A stretch of 64,000 nt of DNA from Zygaena filipendulae (Eukaryota; Arthropoda; Insecta; Lepidoptera; Zygaenidae): NCBI GenBank assembly GCA_907165275.2, contig OU015670.1, positions 7,343,501 through 7,407,500 of the forward strand, in the 5' to 3' direction. The position numbers were made by a program, and so were the translations under genes. The number at the start of each line of letters is the position of its first letter. Position 1 is the first letter of the stretch. This document shows, in pieces, positions 1-13,040 of the stretch. The notes under the pieces were generated by a model that was not told the origin of the DNA, searched no databases, and was given only the letters and a program-made list of their open reading frames with translations.

Positions 1-742
1 AAAATGAATGTGTATGTTTGTCCTCTATGCGTTTCTAAACCAATGGTCCGATTGTGATGAAACTTTGGCGGGTTGTTCTGCCTGCGTCAGCAGAGGTTCC
101 TGATATAAAGAGATCCTGCGAGATCTGATGATGGGATCTTGGTGTAATCGAGGGAACTCTTCTAAAATTATAGGTACACCTATAGCGATGCTCTGCAGAT
201 AAAGTTACTTTTCATCCCAATACAAAGAGTTCCCGATGGAACCATGAGAAGAACCGCAAGTAGTTCTTAGTGATCTGTGTAGTTTTGTATTAATAAAAAA
301 AAAATTGTAACTATTACTATCGCAGATCCTTTGAGCATCTATCACTAACGGCATCCATAGTACAAGCTCTGTTTAAATTGGAACCGGTCCAGGTTCACAT
401 CACTGCAGTGTGATTAGTTATTTACTCTGAGGTGTGATATTGTCAACTATTTTAGTTCTAAACTTATCAATAGATGGCGGTAATCAAGAACATTGTGTCT
501 AGCAAACTTCAACATGTCATTATGAGTTCTTTATTTCTCACCAGATGGCGTTGGCGTCAATTTAGATTGCAATATTATGATTCCACTAAGTTTTTTTGGT
601 AGCCCGCTAATATACCTACTCTAAAACTAAAATGTGCTAGTTTCACAATTTATTTTTTTGTTGACACATTTAAGACAATAGTTATAAGTGTAGATAAAGT
701 ATTATTACAGTTAGTAAAGTAAGAATGTAAGTTACAACATAC
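1..742. other. THAP gene intron; degraded repeat at 1-130
   Basis: No exon seen. The first about 130 bases read as a degraded dispersed repeat (a 'gtccgattgtgatgaaactt' type start seen in Helitron-like elements). The rest is AT-rich without recognisable content. Confidence 0.4.
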
Positions 743-847
743 CCGCATAGCTGAAGGTTGACATTTCTCCGCAAGCACTCGCTCTCCTGCATAGCACCTT
801 CGATCCACTCCTGCCGCAGATTCTCATCATCGGATCCTACATTCACA
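743..847 (-). CDS. THAP zinc-finger protein, exon 2
   Basis: 105 nt, acceptor TTGTTTTCAG, donor GTATGT, phase matched to exon 1. Encodes NVNVGSDDENLRQEWIEGAM and QESECLRRNVNLQLCG. The Trp of RQEWIEGA is the invariant THAP Trp, and C58 lies 47 residues after C10, within the C-x(35-50)-C spacing; C-x2-H would finish in the next exon, which lies left of base 1. The rest of the protein, and so its exact identity, is not visible. Confidence 0.62.
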
Positions 848-874
848 CTGAAAACAATGGGAATTTTGTGTTGT

Positions 875-1105
875 AAATTTTAAGTTGACATAGATAAGCA
901 ATAGTACAGAAGAAATTTTGAGTAAATTGTTTTAAAATTAAAGGATCATTTTGTGTCAAAATTTTTTTATATTCAAAAATTTTTTTGGTGTTTACACAAG
1001 GTAAACACATAATTAAAAAACGTTCCATAACTCTCAATAAAGTGATGTTTAGCAATAACTTCATTTTGTGGGTTCACATTATTGCTCATCAGCGTCCAAT
1101 ATATT
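875..1105. mobile_element. MITE family B, copy 1
   Basis: Ends share TAGATAAGCAATA and its complement TATTGCTYATC. Body shared with 49646-49888 and 57231-57473, including an inner stretch that gives a similar false reading frame (LLRVxERFLIMCL) in two copies. It lies inside the THAP gene intron. Confidence 0.75.
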
Positions 1106-1568
1106 TTTATTAACACAATCTACAGTGAAACACAGTAGTACACTGTGACCCCCCTAACTTCCTTTATATATTTATTTATTTAAAGAACTTTATTGAACTT
1201 TTTCATACAAAAGACATCAGACTTAATGAATAAGGCATTGTCTACCAGTCAACCTTTTAGCTAGGTGGTAGTTTAGTGGCAGGTTACAGAACAGGAATAG
1301 AAATATTTATATATATCTTTTCATAACCAATACATATTTTTAAATGTTTTTATTTAATTTTATTTCATTTTTAGTACCTTTATGACTGAAAAATAAAAGA
1401 ATTTAATTTTACATGTTGGCCCTTGTTGTGTGTAGTGCATTAAAAGTTATACCTCTTTGGCACTGAAGACCATCACTGTAGAATAAATAGGCTTAAAGCA
1501 CAACACAGGAGTATGCAAGCTTGAGTACATGTCCAATTAGTTCATGTGATGTGGCCAACTATGTAGAT

Positions 1569-2026
1569 CAGTGGTTGTCACACTTTTTTAGCCAAGGGCC
1601 ACTTAAGCCAATGTAGGTATTCCTGCTGGGCCACATATGGTTTACTTATTTTCACTTATATGTATACCTACATTAGCTTTAAGTGACTGTTTGAATCAAG
1701 GAGGATTTAGGTTTGAATCCAAATATAATTTGAAAAAGTACATATTTTGAGTACCTACTATTTATTGATTGAAATATAAATGTATGAAAATTGTAAAAAA
1801 AAAAATTGTAAATTAAGAATTATGATGTTTAACTTTTTTAATGATATCATCAATATTGGCATCTTTTGGACTGCATGTAATCTTCATTGCATCTTCTGAG
1901 TGTGTTGATTTCGTCCTTATAATCTGTTTTGGTAGTTATTTCACTATATGTTTAAATTATTAGCTATGCTGCTGCGGGCCGCACATAAACGAGCTGCGGG
2001 CTGCGGGCCACATTTGACGACCGCTG
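1569..2026. mobile_element. hAT-like non-autonomous element
   Basis: Terminal repeats CAGTGGTTGTCA / CAGCGGTCGTCA, with GGGCCRCA words inside both ends. Flanked by a perfect 8-bp duplication ATGTAGAT (1561-1568 and 2027-2034), as hAT transposases make. 458 bp, no coding capacity. In the THAP gene intron. Confidence 0.88.
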
Positions 2027-2129
2027 ATGTAGATTGTCAAAACTTATGCATCTAAAGAAGTATATGAAAAAGTGCAGTCATGTAAGTGACATTTGAATAA
2101 ATTTCCTCTAATTGAATTTAATTGCAGTT

Positions 2130-2430
2130 AAAAACTAGTGTTCCGACACCTTGGGTATCAGTGACAACAAGAATTATCAGGCAGTTTTGTATAAGTTGAC
2201 CCAAGCACTGTGTGGCTACTCTTTGGTTTAGACCAACTGTAATGACACTATTTACATCATCAAAATCTCCCGCCATAACCACTGTACATCAGGTCAACTT
2301 ACCTGGACGAATGCAATCCAGCAAAGCGTTAAGGAAGACGTCGTTTTTAGCCAAAAAATCACCATGTAGTAAGGAGAGACCACTTTTTCGGATTTGTGCA
2401 AGTTTCTTACGTGAATAATTAAACTTACGT
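2130..2430 (-). pseudogene. possible broken coding fragment in the THAP intron
   Basis: The minus strand has two open pieces in different frames: one reading KSGLSLLHGDFLAKNDVFLN..., one reading MAGDFDDVNSVITVGLNQ... . They look protein-like but I do not recognise the family, and stops separate them. It may be a decayed gene or transposon fragment, or chance. Confidence 0.25.
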
Positions 2431-2579
2431 TGTGTGAACTTTAGAACGCGTCCAATAGATACTAGCCTCTAGTATTTCGAGGTCATACGTGATATAGCAT
2501 TGATAGCTAATGCCAAAATAGTCAAACGTCTGACGTAAACGATTGTTCAAGTTAGAAATAAATACAGATGAGCACTCAC

Positions 2580-2650
2580 TTGTAGAAGGAGAAGCTGCAG
2601 ATCACGTCGTATTCCAAGTTGCAACCCTCCACCACACATTTTTCAGCCAT
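2580..2650 (-). CDS. THAP zinc-finger protein, exon 1
   Basis: ATG at 2650. Encodes MAEKCVVEGCNLEYDVICSF then SFY with two bases carried over, donor GTGAGT. CVVEGC gives the first two Cys (C-x4-C) of a THAP zinc finger, a C2CH DNA-binding domain at the N-terminus of chromatin proteins and P-type transposases. 71 nt coding. Confidence 0.66.
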
Positions 2651-3349
2651 TGTTCCAGAGGACGCCGCGTCGAGCTATTAATGTAACCACAACCTCACAT
2701 ACTCGCACAAACGTGAAAATTAAAATAATACCTTTTAGCGCCTAAACTATCTATCAAACAAACTAATTTGATGGATCAGAATCACAAGAAAATTATCAAT
2801 CAAATGTCGAAAATGACGTGCTGTCACGTAAAAGTCGAAAATTTTAAGCCAATTTTATGCGTCAAATGCGGAACATCAAAATGGTGACGGTGACGTAATC
2901 AAACTATATGTACCATAACCTACCATAGAGAATGTAAATTGTGGCAACACTGGCCGTTTCGCAAACTTCTTGATTTAAATCGATATGAATAATAAATTAA
3001 AATAATGTTATGATAAAATAATAAAATACTGATGTTTTTTCCACATACTCGTGAGTCGTAATTCCATGATTAATATTAAGTAGCTGATATTTTTCACACA
3101 CGTATATTTCATTTTAATTTTCCTAATTTCTACATCAATTATGTAAATAATAATATTTTTTCTTCTGTTAAATATGATTTTTTTTAATGCTAATTATCAT
3201 ACAACAATAATGAAATGTCAAATCTATTCAATGTCGGTAAAGTAAAATAAAATATATAGAAGATAAAGTAAATTATGTATAAAATTGATATTTTTAACAA
3301 CCCAAACTCCAAAACTCACCCTATAAGTTAATATAAAAAATTTCAGTTA
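2651..3349. promoter_or_regulatory. upstream region of the THAP gene
   Basis: About 100 bp above the ATG at 2650 should hold the 5' UTR and promoter. No TATA box or clear initiator can be named. The DNA from 2950 to 3350 is very AT-rich with nothing recognisable. Confidence 0.35.
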
Positions 3350-3357
3350 GGTAATGG

Positions 3358-4078
3358 CTCAGACGAAATAAAAAGTCAAGACGGAGCGCTGTGAACAAAA
3401 AAGTGAAGCCGATAAAACTACGCCTCGGCGTGTACACTGTACATGCACAGATTCACGCACACACATATAACGAACTACACCTTACCTTGTCAGTCGAGCT
3501 ATCCTGGCGCGCGGAGTGTCACGCTGTAATAATTCCTATTTTTTAAAGAAAAAATGCCGAATTGTGTAGTGAGAGGGTGTAAAAACCAATCTTCGAAAAA
3601 TAAAAAGCAGGATAGAACCACATTTTTAATAAAATATCAATTTTATTAATTTATGACAACCTCCACAGTGTTGCTACTAGTGAGCGTCACAATAGTCCTC
3701 AACCCCCGTTTTTTGGGTAAGTTAATGTGACGTGGAAAGTAATGTAACACGTTCATTTACCTATTTCGATTTTAACTTTTAATATTCATAAAATTAATAT
3801 AAGTGTAAATAGGCGTTAATTTTTATTTTCCATGTTTTATCATAACTTCGAAACCTATATTGTTAAGGTTCTCGAATATACAACCGATGTATACAACTTA
3901 AAAAAATACTAATTTATCTATTTACTTATCCATTCATCTTTCTAGAACTTAACAATTTTGGGTAATAAGTTTTCACTGCACGGCAACACTCACTAAATGC
4001 CCACATGTTTACGAAACCGGCTTCACTTTTTTTTTGACAGCGCTCCGTCTTGAGTTTTTATTTCGTCTGAGGTCTGAG
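3358..4078 (+). mobile_element. P-element-like non-autonomous transposon with THAP start
   Basis: Ends are inverted repeats (CTCAGACGAAATAAAAA... with GACGGAGCGCTGT and GAAGCCG blocks about 50 bp long) and the element is flanked by GGTAATGG at 3350-3357 and 4079-4086. The right tip has an extra GGTCTGAG. 721 bp. It holds the first codons of a THAP domain (3554). THAP domain plus 8-bp duplication fits the P superfamily. Confidence 0.83.
3554..3649 (+). pseudogene. truncated THAP-domain (transposase-type) start
   Basis: ATG opens MPNCVVRGCKNQSSKNKKQD then RTTF, the first C-x4-C half of a THAP domain, and then runs into AT-rich DNA and a stop after 31 codons. No second half is seen inside the element. 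It is a remnant of the 5' end of the parent transposase gene. Confidence 0.65.
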
Positions 4079-4279
4079 GGTAATGGCAATTTAAATAAAT
4101 CAATTTATTGAGAATGTTTCCACTTTAGCATAAATGATAACTTTTAATGGACTTGGCGGCATTTGAGCAAAATAGACATCAGTTTTATTTTTTTGTTTTT
4201 CGTGGTTGATATTGTGTAAACCTCACGTCTGAGGTGTAAACATGGTAAAAAAGTGATCCATTTGTGATAAACAGTGTGT

Positions 4280-4870
4280 GGAAACAGTGAAAGTAAAGCA
4301 TCGAAATGTATCTTACTAATGCATTTAGATGTAAATAACTTCAGAAGAAGAAACAACTGAATAGGGTACTTGCATGAATTTTTTTCCAGTCTATTTTAAA
4401 GATATATGGCCTACTTAAACAAAGCAAAAAAAAAGAAAAAAAATATATGCATAAATTAATGAAATAGAGCGTTTCAAAGTTCCTACTTTAGACCTTACCG
4501 CCGAAACGCGGAATGACGTCACTTGTTCAAAATTATGTCTTATTAATCTGTGATAGAAATGACAATGTCGTATTGACAGGGTCATGTGACACTGACAGAC
4601 AGATAACTTCAATATCCAAAAGCGAAATTAAGGTTGAACTGTGTCGATTTACTTCCAAAAGTTCTAGTAAAGAATCGAAATGCATCTTACCGATGCATTT
4701 TAAAGTAAAAAACTTCAGAAAATGGAAAATTTGCGTTGACTGTATGCACTTAGTTTCTTTTGCCTTCTCTGAAAGAGGTAAATGTTTCCTAAAAAAATAA
4801 AAGTGACGTCATGTGTCAAGCTTGGCTGTAATTGGTGTTTCGTTGCAACGCTCCGTTTCACAAAATTAAA
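4280..4870. mobile_element. dispersed repeat with AAATGCATC..GATGCATTT core
   Basis: Two pieces lie here (4290-4345 and about 4465-4860). The core has AATCGAAATGCATCTTACC then GATGCATTT and ACTTCAGAA; the larger one ends near GCGTTGCAACG / GAAACGGAGC-like words. Related pieces occur at 14815-14960 and 21235-21590. No coding gene. Confidence 0.6.
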
Positions 4871-7018
4871 AGTTGAATATTTTGGAAACTATTGAAAATT
4901 TTTTAGTAAATCTTTCACGATAACTCTTTTCTAAGGCTCTATTTTTGAAATATTGACACAATTTCTTTCTTTTAGTTTCTTGTTTTTGTGTATTATGCGA
5001 AGTGTGGTATCCTTTCCTTTTGTTGGCGCGAACTACCTGCCCGCCGCGTCGTTACCCCTCAAATTACTTTTTGTTTATATTAAAGTAACTCAAAAACTCT
5101 ACGACGTAGCGTAGGGGAGTACATCACTGTAAATTTTTTGTTTATAATAATTTAATCTTTCGATTTGCATATTTTTGATACACAAATAAGAAGCTTAATT
5201 TTTTTTTATATTCAAATAACTTGAAAACTCCAAGTCTTCAGGGGGTCCATTACTTCATATTTTGTGTTTAATTATTTATTGTATCGATTTTAATCCTGTT
5301 AATAAATATTAATATTAATATTTTTTTTATTTTTATATTAAAATAACTCGAAAACCCTACGATTTAGAGGGGTGCATAACTTGACTTTTTTTGTTTGCAA
5401 TAAATTACTCTATCGATTGCTCAGAAGAATAAAGCTTAGCTTAGCTTTAGTTATTTTTCTGAGATCGATTGGCATATTTTTTATCACTGGCTGCAAAATC
5501 GACTTTTTTTCAAAATGGTATACCAGCGACGCTCGAACCTCTTTCTCATATTGTAAAAAAAGGCGTTAGCAGGCCAGCGACACTCCCTTGAACCAAAAAT
5601 TACTATGGATTTGGGCGCGAACTTTTTCACCAACTTTGGAATTTCTATGACCGCGTCATACATTGCATTGGTATGGTTGGCATAAAATGCTTTCATAGAT
5701 CGGTCAGCGATTAGTATGGAAGTGCCTACTCTTAAAACGTAGTGATTATTTGCTCAGTGGGCGTTAGTGTATTTTTTCCATACACATCGCTAGGTATATT
5801 ACGTTGAACTGAGCATTCGAAAAGGGTTGTGATACTAAGGTAGACAAATAAAATAGTAAAACATTGGTTTTTATTATTAATTTATTTATTAATATAATAA
5901 TATGTATATTTTAATGTATAACTTACAGCCATAAGGAGCGTCAGCAACGACAGCGACAAAAAATGCGGTTTTACATTAGAAATTCATATTAAATTATTGT
6001 GAAAACTGATTAAGAAAACTTACACCCTTTGCCATTTTCACATTAAAAAAAAATGGGCTGTATGTCGAAGCCGCAGCCGACGCCAGCAAGCAATCTTATA
6101 AACAAATGTTCTCCTTCTTTAATTTTAAAAACTTTAACCTAGTTTATTAAAATTACATGACTAATTAGCGACACTATGTTTATTATTTATACAACAACCA
6201 ATTTACTCAAACATTTTCCACGTTTTTTTTTTTAAATTAAATTTAAACATTTGGGTAAGCAGTTAGGTATTTTAGTGGCGAATTAAACAAAATCTCCAAT
6301 TAAATGACGATAAAATTAACCAACAAATATGAGAAATACGACTAATGAAAAATGTCGAGGCTGCGTTTGCCTTACACCTACTTAGATACGACAGCAAAAA
6401 AAAATTTTTTTTGTAAATTTTCCATTTATACAATAATATCCTACCTACTTAGGTAATAGGTTTCAATTTTAATTATATTTGTGTGATCATTATACCTATT
6501 TCATTAAGCATACTTTATTCTCCTTTGGCCACCATTTAAACAAAAAACGAAAAGTGAGAACACTAACAAAATATTAACTTTTTTTAACGTTTCGTAAGAC
6601 GTTTGCGCGCTGCGTCACAAAATCATCAGCTAAAAGTTAAGTATGGCGCCACGTCGTACGATTTTAAACTTTGAATATTATGGTTAAAATTTTACGAGAT
6701 CAATAAAACGCAACTAAAAAAAAAACAAGATGAAACTGAATAACAATTTACGACTAGATTTATTTCCAAAAGCTCATTATCTTTTTTCTATAAAAATATA
6801 GAAGAAAATTCAATTTGTTGAAGCGACGCAGCGGCAAAAGCTTATGACCTATTCGTACTCGCTATTTAATAGCAACGACACATTTTCGATAACGAATCCA
6901 TTCATACTGGCGAGCAAAAAAAGGAATCTCGTATCCCAAAATTGTCTCCATATACAATCGTAATATGGAGATAAACTGACAAAACACAATTAAATAAACT
7001 ATCATACCGGTAGAGCTT
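4871..7018. other. AT-rich intergenic DNA
   Basis: No exon, RNA gene or full element recognised. Short repeated phrases (ACTCGAAAACYCTACGA at about 5090, 5225 and 5345, each followed by a GGGG...CAT phrase) suggest a decayed direct repeat of roughly 125 bp spacing. Confidence 0.4.
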
Positions 7019-7231
7019 ATCTAAACTAAAATGACGCGCCCCACTACTTCAATAGCAGTTTTAGATATGCGGAATATGTATCAGATAATATCTATTTAAT
7101 AGTGAGGGCGGCGACAGTATTGCGCATTTGTGATGAATAGACAGACCAGATTTATATGTGTCGTATCCTTGTTTTAACGGTTGTGCGTGTGCGTATACCC
7201 GATGGAGGGGCGCGTCATTTTAGCTTAGATG
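7019..7231. mobile_element. MITE with AAAATGACGCGCCCC ends
   Basis: Inverted ends ATCTAARCTAAAATGACGCG (left) and its complement (right), about 24 bp, 213 bp overall. No coding content; superfamily not determined. Confidence 0.7.
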
Positions 7232-7814
7232 ATGTCTAGCAAATAAATGTTAGTTTCTTTTTCATATTTTTTAAAAGACATTACTCTCTCTACTTTGACT
7301 GATGAAAAACTACTAACAGAATTATGTGGCTGTTTGGAATGATACAGCATTTTTTGCACGACAGTATATTCTAGTCAGTGTCATAAGCGTTTGTTGTATG
7401 TTTCACCACTGCCTGCTAGAAATTTCATAACCTTAAACAAGAGGGTCATTCCCAGTAGTCCCCATTTTATGAATTACCAGCGGTGAGAAACGGGAAATTT
7501 TGTATGGATGCATATTTAAAAGAAAAATCCCATTTGTGACGATGTCCCACTAATGGTAACTGGGAATAACCCAAACAACAAGCGTCACCGTGTAATTTTC
7601 AAAACTCCATACTGTTTTGAACAGCAGCTCGTTAACAGAAGAACAGACTTCTCGAACATGACACCATGTCACATAGAGAAGTCTGTTCATAAGTGGTGGG
7701 ACAGACTTGAAAAATTGATGTTTAAAATATATGAATTATTTATGTTACCTAATAATAATAATTAGACACATTTTAAAACGACCGATGAAGTTAAGAGGCA
7801 AAGCAAATAATAAG

Positions 7815-8035
7815 CCCCCCTAGTCAAATTGACATTCTACAATTTTTTAACGCATAGAAAACTAAGTAACGAATCGTCATGTCACTTGGTCAGCCAATCA
7901 AAACTCTAGTTTTCATGTGGTCACGCAAAAGTAAAAGTTTTCATTGGCTGACAAGTGACATGAAGATTCGTTACTTAGTTTTCTATGCGTTAACGATTGT
8001 AGAATGTCAATATGGCTAGGGAGGGCCGTTACGAA
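7815..8035. mobile_element. MITE family C, copy 1 (long terminal inverted repeats)
   Basis: Almost the whole element is palindromic: arms of about 95 bp starting CCCCCTAGTCAAATTGACAT and holding ACGCATAGAAAACTAAGTAA. Copies at 24501-24937 and 62866-63081. Confidence 0.82.
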
Positions 8036-11000
8036 TGCTAAAAATAGAGAAAATAAAACGGTCGACTTAGGTATGTTTTTTAAAATAAATTCTATAGAAA
8101 TCGCATAGAGCTTGTGGGACCAATAACAAGTCGATAAAAATGTTGCCATATGTAATAGTCAAGACTATTATATTTATATTTTTCACTTAAAATAGATAGG
8201 TAGGTATGTACTTCATTACATGCAAACAGGATCTAAACATTTTCTATGGGGCGGTTAGGGCTAGTTTTATTAAAACAATATGCGCAATCGTGATATACTC
8301 GTACCATAGGAACTATAATAATATTTATTATAACAAAATCATATTATACCTTATTGAAGCGATCGAAGCCTTGTCCTAAATATTCAATTTATTTTGTAAA
8401 TTAAAAATCTAACAGATAGGAATTGGGATAAAATGATACAGATTGGTGACACAATGAATCTGATTTTACATCTGTGAGCTAAGCTAATGTTATCGTTGAG
8501 AGTCAACGGCCCACAGAATAAAAATGAACGCATTGTGAAGTTACGTTTTTTTTTTTAATTATAAAAGGCACACTTAATAACTAATGAAACTATTAATATT
8601 TATTTATTAACATCGCGCAAATCTAGTCATCCGTTTGAACCTTTACTCATTAGTATAAATTTCATCAATCCGCTAGGGTACACAATTGAATTTATGGCTA
8701 AGTCACCTTATTTTAAATCTACAGATATTTCATATTACAATAATATACTTTTCTATTCTCTAAATTATCCAAATCGAACAGTCTAGAGTTCATGCTTTTT
8801 ACATAATATTTGTTTGTTTAAATTCACACAATCATGTATAAAGTAATAATGTTAAGCGGTCTCTAATTAAGTGCAAAATGCTAATAATATATATTTCAAG
8901 CCTATAAGAATCCGTCATTTTTTACTTTTTGGCGTGTATAACTTTTATGGAATCGATTTTTACTGGTCCGCTGCAATGCAGCAGTCATAATTACTATTTA
9001 CGATTTATATGTTTTGTATCTTTATAAAAACAGTATAAAACAATGAGTGATTTCAAGTAACGAAGTATTCTATTGACGAACTCTTAATGGTTTTTTTAAA
9101 TACCTATTTCACATGTCGATTCACGAGTCTATTTCGTAATACGAGTAAGTATGTATGTTTAAAATATATATAATTAAAACACTATAGGAAATTTATTGTA
9201 CCCTCAAGATCAAAACAGAAAATGCTATACTTAAAATTGCAAAAAAAAAATACAAAAAGTCCATTTTCAGTAGAATATTCGTGGGTATAATTTACAAAAC
9301 AAAATTACATAATCTAGAAATCAGGGCTAAACATAAAGAAACTTGGGTAATCTTTAAAAATCTTTTTTTAAAAACTATCCAAAATGGCGCACTAAAAAGC
9401 GAGCGATTACTTTTGTTCACTATGATTAAGTTTACACAAATTCTTGCCGAAAAATAAAAAAAATCACTCAGTAAGTAGATATGAAATACACCGTTCATTG
9501 AGCAACTTAGTGATTTTATTTACAATTTTTTTTAGCCTAGTACGCTCTACTTACGCCTCCATTTTAGGGAGCTATATCAAAATGGTCGACAGCAAAGTAA
9601 ACAAAATATAATGTTATATCAGTATATTTCCCTGCTGCCACTCTCACATGATAGAAAAAACTTTTTGGCCATCAACGCATCTGAGAAATACAAAGTGTTC
9701 AGAGGCTTTTACATGCATAAAGGTTCCTTCGTGACGAAGCAAGCTAAAGTGTTTTCTTATAACGACGTAACGAATTCACTTCATTTTTAAAAGAATCGCT
9801 TCATCGTCATGCCAGTTGTACCTAGTATTTAAAAAAGCCCATTGGCAATATGTTACAGGACTGAAAACGATGTTAAATGTACTTAAAAAAATATCGACTT
9901 GACCAAATCAATCGTCACAACAATTTTTTGTTAAAAAAAAATACATTGGCAGTAACTGTAGTCATCTTTAATCTCTAAGAAAACAAGTGCGTTTTTGTGT
10001 CAGACAAACGGAAATAATGGCAGTATTACAGATAGGTAGGTGCAGACAGACCCGGAAATTAAGAAAGACGCGGACTGAAGCAGTCTAATAGCGACCGATA
10101 TTAAAAATCGACTACTTGTTCATCGTAGAATTCATAAGCATAGCACGGAGCACCGTATTCAACGTAGGTAGGTACGCAGAAATAAGGAATTTCAAGTTGA
10201 AGAAACACCAATAAAAATGTGATTTTAAACGTACCTTTATTATACCTGATTCTTATTTATGAATATAAAGAATGAAATATCTTCTAGCTGTTATTTTTAA
10301 AACTGTAAAATCTGTATGCCAGGTAAGGTAAGCAAATATCACGTCTGTTCGACCTAACACCAGTTTTTTTTTTTTACATTATTTTATTGTTACGATACCT
10401 ACACTTAAGGGTTTTTTCTTTTTATCGTATTTTACAATTTATTATACTATACTTATAACTTTAGCTACAATATCGCCTAAAGACACAGTCTTTCACGGGT
10501 TTTTTTCATACATTGCCTCCATTTCTAACCATTGTTATCTAATTGCTTGTTAATACCTAAAGAATCGATAAACATAGAACTGCATCCAGCGCACGCAGAG
10601 TAATGCAATTTCACGGGTGGTGAAACCAACTTCCTAAGTCACACGGCGCTAACATTACGCGCACGCAACGTTTTTGTGCTTCAATTTTGAACGGAATTTT
10701 GAATGAAACGACTGATGTGACTACGGCGGATGAGGGTGAGTGAAAAAATCGGATTCATTTACGTAATTTACGTAATAAATTAAAAAAATTATTTTGTTTC
10801 TGAAGATATTAATTGAAAAATCTTGATGTCTGTTTTAATTTAGAATTTTATATACATAGTACGAGACACTTTTAAGTTCTTACTAAAGTGGATCGTCAGT
10901 CTGCTAGTTTTCATACGGATTTCAACTGAAATACCTACTTTTCTCGCAAGTCTCTACAGCTGTTCTTTCATTAGTATGCTTTTAATTATAAAATATTAAT

Positions 11001-12170
11001 ATTATACTTTTTCTTATCCCAAGAATACTAAAATTTTATGACAATTGTTTTTTTTATTTCTGCGTAGATATTATTGTAGTATTGGTGATATCGGAACGTA
11101 GCATTTTACCAAATTAGCTATACCTACTAGTGAATAAAAAACATTCGTAGTGTAAGAAAATATCTATTGAAATTCGTAAAAAAATATTTATTGAAGTTCG
11201 TATGAAGTTTAATTTAATAATATTTTCAACAGGATTATTTTTTTATGAATGGCTAGTTTGTCTGTCCAGTGCTTTGTGCTAAAATTTGAATTACCTTACT
11301 TAAAGATCAGTCTACGTCCTGAACGTATCACTGGATTTAAAACTCAGCCTTTCCATTAATTATGTCTTGGTTTAATAATGGGTTTCCGAGACCCTGTTTC
11401 TCCATTCAAGGCTGCATAAACAATTCTCTTTTTTTATCTAATCCAAAATAGATATTAGAAAAAGTTACCACAGCTCATATTGAAATAACTTTACAGTAAA
11501 ATATTAGAAGAGAATCTGTGCTTCGCTGTTTGAATGAGAATAAAAAAAAACAAAAGATCCGAAAATTCACAAAACGAATGAAGAACGTAGAGCAGTGGTA
11601 TATTTAAATACAACTTCCACGTCCGAAGTGGCGGCAAAAGACTGCAACATAGTGTTGCCAACCGTCAACGCTATAAACTCACTAAATCCTAAACACAAGC
11701 ATACAGCAAATAGGTATGTATATAAAGAAAAAATAAGAGCTTAACCAACTAGAAAGAAGAATCTCTCGTCTCGTATGAAAGAGAGAGAGAAAAAAAAAGA
11801 ATTAACAATCATATTCACTAATTACACCGACTATTACTAAACTTAAGCGTAAATAAGAAGAAAAATTATTGAACACTAAAATATACTACAAAACATTTCA
11901 GCGCGATAGCATAGTCCATAATATTTACCCACAATTTTAACGCAAAAACCATTTTTTTTTTAAATTATAAATGTCAATCATATAAAAATGTCATTTTATA
12001 TTCTCTATACGACATCTAATCATATTGTGTATATAAATCATATCATTAACATGATGTATGCGGCCAATGTTGAATATTTAGTCCATCCATCTATTGTTTT
12101 GAATACAAGATTTTAAAATCACTGTAACTCGGCATCCACTGGTGGGACGGCAATACAGAGATATTATGTG
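8036..12170. other. AT-rich intergenic DNA without clear features
   Basis: No coding exon or complete element seen. It lies 3' of both genes (larp ends at 14.6 kb; the THAP gene starts at 2.65 kb and runs left). Fewer repeats than elsewhere in the window. Confidence 0.4.
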
Positions 12171-12179
12171 ATGAATAGA

Positions 12180-12330
12180 TCTTAATCTATATCTTAATAT
12201 AAAATGGTATCCTGATTGACTGACTGAAAATTCAACTCCTAAGAAGATGAAAAGGGGTTGCAAAGTTTGTATGGAACAATTCCGCGGAAGATCCGAAATT
12301 ATTGTAGGTGAAACCGCTCGGGGCAGCTAG
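12180..12330 (+). mobile_element. Helitron-like fragment
   Basis: Right end has the family hairpin region (GGTGAAACCGCTCGGGG) and CAGCTAG followed by T. Left part degraded. Confidence 0.6.
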
Positions 12331-13040
12331 TATCATAAATAAGACATTTGGAATTTAAACTATAACATCTTATTATTAAGATATATATTCAATATTTAAG
12401 TGAGGACGGCGTACCTTCATACTACGCAGCGTTCAAATATTGATCCGCTTTGACATATACATGTGAATGTGAAAGCTAATACGGAAATTATAGAATAGAA
12501 AGAGATAGGTATCTGCTAACAGTTCAAAGCAAAGCCCCTAATTAGAGGCAATTGAAGGCCTCTGTTTCCGCACGCTAGTGCATCTAACTCCTTTAATACT
12601 ACTGCTACTACTTTAAATTTTCCTGCTTGTCGCCGTCAAGCATAATCATCTTGTTCACAATGATTTGCTTTCAATCAAGTAGAAAGTAAAAATGATACCA
12701 TGGATTCAGAGTCAACATTAGTCCAAAATAACAAGTCAACAATTATTGACACTTTTCCGTACGCTAGCCCATACAGGACAATAATAAAAAGTTACCAGCC
12801 TGCCAACAGGACTGGAATGAAAATAGACGGATGGAATATAAACAGTGTCAGAAAATAGGATAAAACGAGCAGTTCTGCATTTTTTCCCCACGATCTAAAT
12901 ATTAAAGGATACCAGTATCCGTGTACAAGTTCTTAACATATTTGGCTAGCATACCGTATTTGAGTCAGATGCACTAAGCTTGTTCACATCGGGCTATTAT
13001 CTAGCGCAAAACGCGAGTTACATGTTCCTTGGCAGTACTA

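Noticed and set aside
843..1064. 73-residue minus-strand frame
   Set aside because: Lies inside family B MITE; a similar false frame occurs at 57122-57349 in another copy.
7616..7695. Inverted repeat AACAGACTTCTC / GAGAAGTCTGTT as regulatory hairpin
   Set aside because: Only 12 bp arms with a 22-base loop in intergenic DNA; no link to a gene.
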